A DNA stretch of 20,630 nt from a virus: the IMG/VR virus record IMGVR_UViG_3300027906_002504, positions 1 to 20,630 of that record; one strand, written 5' to 3'. The notes under the pieces are model-generated. The model ran no database searches. It had not been told where the DNA came from and saw only the letters and a program-made list of their open reading frames with translations. Position 1 is the first letter of the stretch. Each line of letters begins with the position of its first letter. Shown here piece after piece: positions 1 through 5,578 of the stretch. Position numbers and translations under genes: made by a program.

Positions 1-641
1 AACCAAGGAATACTTTTTTCACAAGCATGTAGTTTATTGGCAATTATATTTTTATTTTCTTCTAACAGGGAGACATCAATAGGTATTCCTCTTTGTGTGA
101 TCCTTCTATTTAAAGTACTTATGGCTCTCTCATGTTCAGGCCATTCAGGAGAAAGCTTCTCCCAAAGTTTTAAACATAGTTCTGAATCTTTAAGGGCATA
201 TTCATCAACCTCTTTTTTAAATTCTTCAGGCATGTCTTCCCACTTTTTTCCTAGCATGTTATCCCTAGTCTCTTTACTAACCTCTAATTTAAATAGTTCT
301 GTAGTAGCACCTTTTAAAGATCTTGGATAACGGCAATACACAGACAAGTCAGCAGTACAATGCCATTCAGCAAAGTCTACCTTTGGCCACCAATCTTTTT
401 TTATACCAAAAAGGTAAAGAGTTTCATCAAAACTAGCATTATGACTAAGGACTCTATTGCCCTCAAGTTTACCCCAATCAAAATCTTTTGGGTGTCCTAC
501 AAAACGAGTCCCCTCATCTCCCCATATAGAAACCCTATAAGCATCAAAGTCGTGATGGCTAAAATAGCCTAAAGGACCAAGAGTTTTAATAGAGCACTCT
601 TTGTCATAATACGTTTCGTAATCTAGAGCATAGGTATCCAT
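1..641 (-). CDS. Family A DNA polymerase, 3'-5' exonuclease domain (partial, runs off left edge)
   Basis: The minus strand is open from ATG at 641 to the window edge, giving 213 codons without a stop. The N-terminus carries the three proofreading motifs of DnaQ/PolA-type 3'-5' exonucleases in the right order: ExoI D-Y-E (D7, E9), ExoII S-H-N-A-S-F-D (N68, D72) and ExoIII Y-A-L-K-D (Y148, D152). The following stretch (R-R-I-T-Q-R-G-I-P-I-D, about 184-194) resembles the start of the polymerase part of phage PolA enzymes, so the palm and fingers should lie left of base 1. An in-frame TAG just upstream leaves ATG 641 as the best start. It would be the phage replicase, or a gap-filling polymerase, acting with the helicase, nuclease and ssDNA-binding gene encoded upstream. 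The gene follows a strongly folded 94-nt leader. Family assignment is firm; the polymerase half is inferred. Confidence 0.88.
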   Translation of the reverse strand, partial: MDTYALDYETYYDKECSIKTLGPLGYFSHHDFDAYRVSIWGDEGTRFVGHPKDFDWGKLEGNRVLSHNASFDETLYLFGIKKDWWPKVDFAEWHCTADLSVYCRYPRSLKGATTELFKLEVSKETRDNMLGKKWEDMPEEFKKEVDEYALKDSELCLKLWEKLSPEWPEHERAISTLNRRITQRGIPIDVSLLEENKNIIANKLHACEKSIPW

Positions 642-652
642 AGTTGTGTAAT

Positions 653-733
653 GGCTCTAGCAGCCTTGGGAGAAAGCATAAACCCAAGACCACTAGAGCT
701 CCCCTCACATCAGAAGGTGAACAAGACCTTCTG
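653..733 (-). promoter_or_regulatory. Structured mRNA leader (two hairpins) of the DNA polymerase gene
   Basis: In the gap between the 54-aa gene and the polymerase start, the minus-strand RNA can form two hairpins. The first is perfect: CAGAAGGT (711-718) pairs with ACCTTCTG (726-733), 8 bp with a 7-nt loop. The second has an outer 7-bp stem (654-660 with 693-699), a symmetric 4x4 internal loop (661-664/689-692), an inner 6-bp stem CTTGGG/CCCAAG (665-670 with 683-688) and a 12-nt loop. It ends about 11 nt before the polymerase ATG. No U-tract follows either hairpin, so neither looks like an intrinsic terminator. Translational control or RNA processing is an inference. Confidence 0.5.
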
Positions 734-735
734 TA

Positions 736-900
736 CTAGCTTTCGCTAGAATCTTCTTGTTTTAAATAACTTGAAAAGATGTTAGAAAGGGTATTCATCT
801 TTCCAAGATGTTGAGTAAATTCTTCAAGTTGAGTTTTAATCTCCTCACGAATTTTTTCAACGCTCTCTAATTCTGCCTGTACTATTTCTTTTTCAGTCAT
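736..900 (-). CDS. 54-aa coiled-coil protein of unknown function
   Basis: A short reading frame of 54 codons starts at ATG 900, overlapping the stop of the preceding gene as ATGA, which suggests translational coupling. The product is highly charged and helical: residues 1-35 are rich in Glu, Lys and Gln with a hydrophobic heptad-like spacing (I6, A9, L11, V14, I17, I21, L25, F28), as expected of a short coiled coil; the C-terminus is Ser/Glu-rich. There is no recognisable enzyme motif. Its place between the probable ssDNA-binding protein and the DNA polymerase suggests a small accessory replication factor, but this rests on context alone. Confidence 0.6.
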   Translation of the reverse strand: MTEKEIVQAELESVEKIREEIKTQLEEFTQHLGKMNTLSNIFSSYLKQEDSSES

Positions 901-1574
901 GCAGTCATGTTTTTGAAGTTAGTGGCAAAATCTATGACATCTTGATCCACTTTGTTTCTGGATATTTTGAGCATTGGCTCTACCCACTCATTACCATTCC
1001 ACTCACGGTCTACAACTCTCCATGTCCACATTACATTTGCTGGTGAAGCAGCAGGATTAGTGGCTAAGAAAGTAGCTATTTGCATAAAGGTTCCTTTATA
1101 AGCTCCTTTACTACCTGTGTCATATATGCCTAAAGCATAGTTAGTATCTCCAAGAGGGTAGTTAAAGCCATCCTCATCTGCTCCTTTACCTTCTGGAATC
1201 AAAAAGATCAGGTCAGCTGCTGCCTTCACTTCAAACTCAGAGTCCTCTTCAATGGCTGCTTTTTCTTCAAGAGTATATGCAACACGCCCACGAATCTGTG
1301 ACCCAAAAGGTGCTTGCTCTCTCCATTTTTTCCTGACATCAACAAAGATAATATCTGTCTCTGATGACGCTGGTATTACTACATATTCCTGGTCTTTAAT
1401 CAGGTCTCCTGTTTCTCCTGCCTTAAACTTTGAACTCGCTTGTCTCAAGGAGTATCTCGGCAGTTGTATGTCTGAACTATCCACAGTGAATTTTGATTCA
1501 TGTGCTAGTTCGTTCTTCTTTACTTCAACAACGTCAGTTGTCGCTTCTTGCGATTTAGCTTTAGTTCTGCTCAT
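897..1574 (-). CDS. Probable single-stranded DNA-binding / replication-associated phage protein (225 aa)
   Basis: The 225-residue product has a charged N-terminal tail (1-28), then a conserved-looking block with I-Q-L-P-R-Y-S-L-R-Q-A-S-S (about 36-48) followed by K-A-G-E-T-G-D. This resembles phage proteins that accompany DUF2800-type nucleases and PolA polymerases and are thought to bind ssDNA. The core (60-225) alternates beta-like and aromatic stretches, with W-T-W-R-V-V-D-R-E-W near 183-192. It lacks the acidic C-terminal tip typical of canonical SSBs. The gene follows the nuclease gene after an A/T-only TTTA-repeat leader and has no Shine-Dalgarno. It overlaps the next gene by 4 nt (ATGA). 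The role is inferred mainly from gene order; it could instead be a recombination or replisome accessory protein. Confidence 0.55.
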   Translation of the reverse strand: MSRTKAKSQEATTDVVEVKKNELAHESKFTVDSSDIQLPRYSLRQASSKFKAGETGDLIKDQEYVVIPASSETDIIFVDVRKKWREQAPFGSQIRGRVAYTLEEKAAIEEDSEFEVKAAADLIFLIPEGKGADEDGFNYPLGDTNYALGIYDTGSKGAYKGTFMQIATFLATNPAASPANVMWTWRVVDREWNGNEWVEPMLKISRNKVDQDVIDFATNFKNMTA

Positions 1575-1575
1575 C

Positions 1576-1607
1576 TATTTTATTTATTTATTTATTTATT
1601 TTATTTA
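1576..1607 (-). repeat. TTTA tetranucleotide repeat forming an A/T-only leader
   Basis: On the plus strand four perfect TTTA units (1583-1598) are flanked on each side by TTTTA, giving 32 bases of pure A/T. On the coding (minus) strand this reads as AAAT-type repeats. The TAA stop of the upstream nuclease gene (1605-1607) lies at one end and the ATG of the next gene (1574) is just past the other, so the repeat is the whole leader of the probable ssDNA-binding gene. It contains no Shine-Dalgarno. Confidence 0.85.
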
Positions 1608-2723
1608 AGTCAATGTGTACCTCTTTTCGGACACATCGACAATTTCTGCTTCGCTAACAGAGCTTAAAAAGTCCTGCTTCGCTTGGCCCTTCTCCCCATC
1701 TGGGGCCCGTTTACTTACGGCAGTTGCAACCTTTTGCAAAGGAAAAGTTGCAAGCGTGAGTAATTCTTCATCTTCCAAGTTGTGCTCTTTAGCTATTTCT
1801 ATAAGCTTTTTGTTGTTATTGCACTTCTTAGTAGCTCCCATAGATTTTAATTTTAAAGAAGGAAACTCATGCCCTTCTTTAGCTTTTGCTATGGCTTTGG
1901 CTTTAATTCTTGTAGCCCAATTAGTAACTATTTTAGCGATTGCCCATAATTGCTCCAATGTTTCCATGTCTTCAGGGTCATCAATATCTGAATCGGGTAT
2001 GGGGTGGTCCGCTACTTTCTGTGCAATTTGTATTGCGATGGCTCCTAAAGCAGGACATTTACTTTCAAAAGCGCAGAACCTACAGTTAACCGTAGGGTTA
2101 ATCTCATCAACAGGGGGTGTGCCATACTCCCATTGAGGCCTGATCCTTTCTCCTTCGAGAATAACCCAAGAAAGCTCTTGAGTCATATCTGGCATTTCTT
2201 CTCTCTTAAACACATCGTGTAATACCTCATTCCTTACAGGCACATAGAACACAAAAGTTATTTCAGTTATGTCTTTAAACTTTTGGAAAGCTCCTAATGC
2301 ATAAGCCTTTGCTTGCCAATTTTCTCTTGGGGAATCAATGTTTGATATACCTGTTTTATAGTCCCCCATGATTGCCTTATCTCCATATAAGATAAGCCTG
2401 TCACAAGTACCCCATGTGCTTGTACCATTAAGCTGAACATGAGTAAGCATTTCATTATGCTCTACATACTCTTCATCCCCAATAATCTCATTCATGAACT
2501 CCTCTTCATCTTTGCAGATCTGCTCATATATTTCTAACTCTTCTTCATTATGCAGAGCGGAAGGGTCTCTTATTTCAAGAGCTTCATGTATACGGGTTCC
2601 TTTCTCAGCAGCTTCATTAGTTCCCCCACGCCCTTTAAATCCTGGGCAAGAGGCCACGTATTTAAGACTTGATGGAGAGAACTCTGCGTGTCCCCTACTG
2701 CCGTGATCTGGTTGATTATCCAT
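1605..2723 (-). CDS. Cas4/RecB-like PD-(D/E)XK nuclease with Fe-S cysteines (DUF2800-like)
   Basis: This 372-aa protein has the layout of a phage Cas4/AddB-type exonuclease. It begins with F-S-P-S-S-L and C26, followed by K-G-T-R-I-H-E (H46). The catalytic core is G-T-C-D-R-L (D108) and G-D-Y-K-T-G (D121, K123), then a Q-A-K-A-Y-A helix (Q137, Y141). Three more cysteines cluster C-terminally as C-x2-C-x5-C (C214, C217, C223); with C26 they could hold a [4Fe-4S] cluster as in Cas4. The C-terminal 140 residues are Lys-rich and helical. DUF2800 nucleases occur in phage replication modules with a PolA polymerase and a SNF2-like helicase, which is the context here. Likely role: end resection during replication or recombination. 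It overlaps the helicase gene by 8 nt and has an ATG start with no clear Shine-Dalgarno. Family call firm, function inferred. Confidence 0.82.
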   Translation of the reverse strand: MDNQPDHGSRGHAEFSPSSLKYVASCPGFKGRGGTNEAAEKGTRIHEALEIRDPSALHNEEELEIYEQICKDEEEFMNEIIGDEEYVEHNEMLTHVQLNGTSTWGTCDRLILYGDKAIMGDYKTGISNIDSPRENWQAKAYALGAFQKFKDITEITFVFYVPVRNEVLHDVFKREEMPDMTQELSWVILEGERIRPQWEYGTPPVDEINPTVNCRFCAFESKCPALGAIAIQIAQKVADHPIPDSDIDDPEDMETLEQLWAIAKIVTNWATRIKAKAIAKAKEGHEFPSLKLKSMGATKKCNNNKKLIEIAKEHNLEDEELLTLATFPLQKVATAVSKRAPDGEKGQAKQDFLSSVSEAEIVDVSEKRYTLT

Positions 2724-4008
2724 GTAGTGTTTTTAGATTTTTAATTTTCTTCTCGATAGACTGCATTACTTTCTCTTCAACAGAGTTAGCTGCTACTAAA
2801 ATCTTTTGTAATGCATCAGACTTAGCTCCATTCCTGTGTATTCTTCCCAATACTTGTAGGTGATTCTTCGCAGAGAAAGAAGGACTTATTAAACTTACCC
2901 TAGGGTATTTTCCTCCAGTATCGTGTAGAGACAATCCAGTACCTCCTGCTGCTATGTTTACTGTAAGCACTCTATCTTTATCCTCTTGAAACCTATCAAT
3001 AACTAATTGTCTTTCAGCCACTGTTTGACCTCCATCAATTCTACCGCAGTCTAGTTTACTACATAAAGTATCTATACTGTCTTTGTAGTTTAAAAACAAA
3101 ACTACAGAGTACCCTTGCTTCACATAATCATTAGCCATTTCTACAAGATCCATAACCTTATAGCTTTCAGCTAGCATCCTAGCTTTAAGTATATTGACTA
3201 TGTCGAATTCTGAATCTTCAACAGTCCCATGTTCAACAAAATGCTCTACAATATCAGGTGTAATTCCAAGATCATCATAAGCTTTAATAATTTTGTTAGG
3301 AGCACTGAATTCTATAGGTTCTACAAAAACCCTATTATTTCTAAAAGAATCAGGGAAGTCTTCAACCGTTAATTTAAACCCCGTCTCTGAATATATTTTT
3401 ACTCTAATTAGCTCAAGCCTTTTACGGCTCATAATTTTCCATGTCTTCCATTGATCTTGCATACACCCATTGGATAACATCCAAGAATACCAACTTCGTT
3501 TACCTCCTTCAGATTTATTTAAACTATGTAATCCTAGCATATACCCAATAGCCCTCATTTCAGTAGGGTCTTCACATGCCGTAGCACTCATACCATGAAC
3601 TTGAAACCCTTGGCATATTAAAGATATTAAAAGCTGTGCATTCTGCGTATATGGTCCTTTTGCTTTATGGATCTCATCCATAAGGATCAATGTGTTCTCA
3701 GGAAGATCCCAAGTCATTATCTTCTTACCCCTCTTGGACATGTAAGCCGTTTTACCTGTCCTAATTTTTTCGTAATTCAATACAAACAAAGGAGTTATAC
3801 CAAACTCATTTAGCTCTCGTTCCCACGAAGGGATAACCGCCTTTGGACATATTACAGCTATTGGCCTTCCTAATTCCTTTGAAACATAACTAGCAACCAC
3901 AGTTTTGCCAGTACCTACACTAGAAGTGTCTATAGTAGACTTTCCTTTATTTAAAGCCTCAATAAAAAAGTCGGCAGCGGTGCTCTGCTTTGGGAATAAT
4001 GCTTTCAT
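2716..4008 (-). CDS. SNF2-like superfamily 2 DNA helicase/translocase
   Basis: A compact two-domain SF2 ATPase of 430 aa. Motif I is V-G-T-G-K-T (31-36), motif II D-E-I-H (111-114), motif III S-A-T (141-143), motif V N-I-A-A-G-G-T-G-L-S-L (351-361) and motif VI Q-V-L-G-R-I-H-R-N-G (385-394). The spacing and the GTGLSL/GRIHRNG signatures fit the small phage SNF2-like (SMARCAL1-like) group rather than a replicative DnaB-type helicase. It should use ATP to move on duplex or branched DNA, perhaps remodelling forks together with the neighbouring nuclease and resolvase. The start ATG at 4008 is preceded by TAAGGTTAAG, which could act as a weak Shine-Dalgarno. The stop overlaps the nuclease start by 8 nt. 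Confidence 0.87.
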   Translation of the reverse strand: MKALFPKQSTAADFFIEALNKGKSTIDTSSVGTGKTVVASYVSKELGRPIAVICPKAVIPSWERELNEFGITPLFVLNYEKIRTGKTAYMSKRGKKIMTWDLPENTLILMDEIHKAKGPYTQNAQLLISLICQGFQVHGMSATACEDPTEMRAIGYMLGLHSLNKSEGGKRSWYSWMLSNGCMQDQWKTWKIMSRKRLELIRVKIYSETGFKLTVEDFPDSFRNNRVFVEPIEFSAPNKIIKAYDDLGITPDIVEHFVEHGTVEDSEFDIVNILKARMLAESYKVMDLVEMANDYVKQGYSVVLFLNYKDSIDTLCSKLDCGRIDGGQTVAERQLVIDRFQEDKDRVLTVNIAAGGTGLSLHDTGGKYPRVSLISPSFSAKNHLQVLGRIHRNGAKSDALQKILVAANSVEEKVMQSIEKKIKNLKTLHG

Positions 4009-4013
4009 TCTTA

Positions 4014-4040
4014 ACCTTAATTACCATTGATAGTTAAGGT
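4014..4040. repeat. 7-bp inverted repeat between resolvase and helicase genes
   Basis: ACCTTAA (4014-4020) and TTAAGGT (4034-4040) form a perfect inverted repeat around a 13-nt spacer. It fills the 41-bp gap upstream of the helicase start. It has no U-tract on either strand, so it is unlikely to be a terminator; it could be an operator-like site or a leader hairpin that partly hides the AAGG upstream of the helicase ATG. Confidence 0.4.
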
Positions 4041-4049
4041 AGTCTAGAA

Positions 4050-4535
4050 TTATTTTCCTCTAATGTACCTTGCTATTAAAAAAGCATCTATCATCCCATC
4101 GTGCGGTTTGCTAGCTCTTTTACTTTTCTGCCAACATTCTTCTGGTACTAAACACTCTGCTTTCCACGCTGCTGCTTCTTTTGTCATGCCTTTTGGTACA
4201 TGCCCTAACATGTTTTTCTGCCATTTATGTACTGAAACACAGCAATGATCCCAGTCTTTGATCTCACATAAAGCTTTTATTTTACCAAAAGACATGGCCA
4301 TTGACCTAACAGCTTGAGAAGATTTAGCATGGTGTAATGGCTCTTCAATAGCGATCATCAGATCACTGAAACACGGATCAAGAGCCAAGATCCATTGATA
4401 AAGTTTGTATGTATCTATTTCTCTTTTCCCTGCTCTCCTTAGTGTAGGCATCACAGTCTTGTCTATAACAGCTCCCGTTGTCCTTGAGATAGCTGTTAAT
4501 CCTCCATCTAGTCCGTTGTCTATTCCTATTATCAT
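4050..4535 (-). CDS. RuvC-like Holliday junction resolvase
   Basis: The 161-aa product has the RNase H-fold signature of RuvC-like resolvases: G-I-D-N-G near the N-terminus (D6), the second-strand acidic motif I-A-I-E-E-P (E64, E65), and the C-terminal H-D-G-M-I-D-A motif (D146, D150). The length is close to that of bacterial RuvC (about 170 aa). Phage members of this family resolve branched DNA before packaging or during recombination. The start at 4535 overlaps the stop of the upstream gene as TAATG, suggesting coupled translation. It sits upstream of the helicase and nuclease genes in the same leftward run. Assignment to the RuvC-like group is good; strict substrate preference cannot be read from the sequence. 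Confidence 0.85.
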   Translation of the reverse strand: MIIGIDNGLDGGLTAISRTTGAVIDKTVMPTLRRAGKREIDTYKLYQWILALDPCFSDLMIAIEEPLHHAKSSQAVRSMAMSFGKIKALCEIKDWDHCCVSVHKWQKNMLGHVPKGMTKEAAAWKAECLVPEECWQKSKRASKPHDGMIDAFLIARYIRGK

Positions 4536-4798
4536 TAATCGGGCAATACAAATAACCTATCTATAACTTTGCAAGTAAGTATTAAACCATCTCCTTCGGA
4601 AGGGATCATAACATCCACGTTTTTAATTAGCATTTGTATGTAAAAAATTTCTCTAGCTGTTTTTGGTATGACTAGGTAAAAGGAACCTACACGTTTTTCT
4701 GCTTTAAACCTAAAGTCTTTATTAGGCAAATCATGCCTAATCATAACTGTTGGGTTATTTACTCTTAATCGTCCCTGAAACATTTGGTGGATCATCAT
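4535..4798 (-). CDS. Unknown protein, 87 aa (69 aa if started internally)
   Basis: I do not recognise this protein. It is basic in its first half (R-H-D-L-P-N-K-D-F-R-F-K-A-E-K-R) and beta-rich in its second (S-F-Y-L-V-I-P, V-D-V-M-I-P, L-I-L-T-C-K-V-I), with no cysteine pairs or catalytic motif. The start is uncertain. ATG 4798 overlaps the preceding gene by 44 nt; an internal ATG at 4744 would give 69 residues beginning M-I-R-H-D-L-P and leave a 10-nt gap, which is more usual for this compact operon. The stop overlaps the RuvC-like start by 1 nt (TAATG). Its place in the run suggests a small replication or recombination accessory protein, by context only. Confidence 0.55.
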   Translation of the reverse strand: MMIHQMFQGRLRVNNPTVMIRHDLPNKDFRFKAEKRVGSFYLVIPKTAREIFYIQMLIKNVDVMIPSEGDGLILTCKVIDRLFVLPD

Positions 4799-5030
4799 TT
4801 AAAAAACAAGGTGTTGCTTCTCCATGATTACTGTTTAAGTATTCAAAAGCATACCTATCTCTAGCTTGTTTATTAGTTAGTCCATAGTCTTCAACAAGTA
4901 TGTTAATAACCATCCTCTTGCTATAGCAAGCTATTGAAGGTTGACCATAGCGTTCTATACTTCCTATGAAGGCGTTTTGTAATCCCTCATACAGTAACAG
5001 TGCATTATCACCGTCTTCTTTTGTAGACAT
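4755..5030 (-). CDS. Unknown protein, 91 aa
   Basis: The ATG at 5030 directly abuts the TAA of the putative small terminase gene (TAAATG), so the two are probably co-translated. The 91-aa product is soluble and mostly helical, with V-I-N-I-L-V-E-D-Y-G-L-T-N-K-Q-A-R-D-R-Y-A-F-E-Y in short helices (about 41-64). This could be a small helical-bundle or HTH-like fold, but no family is recognised. Two scattered cysteines (C35, C75) do not form a motif. No function is assigned. Confidence 0.6.
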   Translation of the reverse strand: MSTKEDGDNALLLYEGLQNAFIGSIERYGQPSIACYSKRMVINILVEDYGLTNKQARDRYAFEYLNSNHGEATPCFLNDDPPNVSGTIKSK

Positions 5031-5534
5031 TTAATCTTCTATTTCTTTTGGATTATCTTCAGCTATTTCAGCTTCTATTATAGGAGACTCTGAAGTAGTC
5101 CCTCTTTTAAGAACTGAAACATCAATTTGTATCTTAGAACTGCCTTTACTTTTATTATCAAACCCTAAATGCTTTAACACTTGATCATCAAGTTTACAGT
5201 ATTTATTTATAAAGCTCATGCTATTCCAATTACCTTCCCGTCTTAGTGTCTCAAGACCTTCATTAAGATCAGAAACAGACTGTGATTGATGTCTATCTAA
5301 GTTATGTATACCAGAAGCTCTTATATTAGCTTGTTCTTCTGCTCTCTTAGCCACAAGCTTATCATGCTTCTGGACACTAAGTTCGTCTCTTGAAGGTAGT
5401 TCTTGTTCTTTTATCCATCTATGTACTGTAGACCTGCCAACATCTAACTCATTAGCAATTGCTCGTGTGCTAAGACCTTCTTTATACAAATCTATAGCTC
5501 TTTGTAATTTTGAATTTTTATTATTATTAGCCAA
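5031..5534 (-). CDS. HTH protein, probable terminase small subunit
   Basis: The 167-aa product opens with a basic tail (N-N-N-K-N-S-K) and a clear helix-turn-helix at about 11-42 (A-I-D-L-Y-K-E-G-L-S-T-R-A-I-A-N-E-L then V-G-R-S-T-V-H-R-W-I-K), as in the homeodomain-like HTH of phage small terminase subunits and resolvases. A charged helical middle and acidic C-terminus (D-N-P-K-E-I-E-D) follow. The start codon appears to be TTG at 5534: an in-frame TAG lies upstream and the next in-frame ATG is about 105 codons further in. It faces the large terminase gene across 44 bp, transcribed away from it. It should bind packaging-site DNA and load the large subunit; a transcription regulator of the divergent region is the main alternative. 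Confidence 0.6.
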   Translation of the reverse strand: MANNNKNSKLQRAIDLYKEGLSTRAIANELDVGRSTVHRWIKEQELPSRDELSVQKHDKLVAKRAEEQANIRASGIHNLDRHQSQSVSDLNEGLETLRREGNWNSMSFINKYCKLDDQVLKHLGFDNKSKGSSKIQIDVSVLKRGTTSESPIIEAEIAEDNPKEIED

Positions 5535-5562
5535 CTTAGTTAATATATACTACCATAACTAC

Positions 5563-5568
5563 TATAAT
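5563..5568 (+). promoter_or_regulatory. Candidate -10 box in the divergent terminase gap
   Basis: A perfect TATAAT lies 10 bp before the large terminase ATG in the 44-bp divergent gap. No good -35 is seen at 16-18 bp upstream. If it is used, the transcript would have a 5' leader of only a few bases, almost leaderless. The short gap must also hold any promoter for the leftward block. Confidence 0.3.
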
Positions 5569-5578
5569 TCAAGTTCTC

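Noticed and set aside
37-572. Two plus-strand open frames of 97 and 70 codons
   Set aside because: They lie opposite the DNA polymerase exonuclease domain, which has all three proofreading motifs on the minus strand; their products look like random hydrophobic Ser/Phe-rich shadows.
711-733. Hairpin read as an intrinsic terminator before the polymerase gene
   Set aside because: The stem is not followed by a U-tract on either strand, and it lies within the leftward run of replication genes.
642-735. tRNA in the folded gap before the polymerase gene
   Set aside because: There are two hairpins rather than a cloverleaf, no T-arm GTTC-type consensus in place, and no acceptor stem closing the region.
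1576-1607. TTTA repeat read as a CRISPR-like or terminator element
   Set aside because: Units are only four bases with no spacers, and no GC stem precedes the A/T tract.
1252-2863. Plus-strand open frames up to 173 codons opposite the nuclease and ssDNA-binding genes
   Set aside because: Complementary shadows of well-supported minus-strand genes, with no motifs and no start context.
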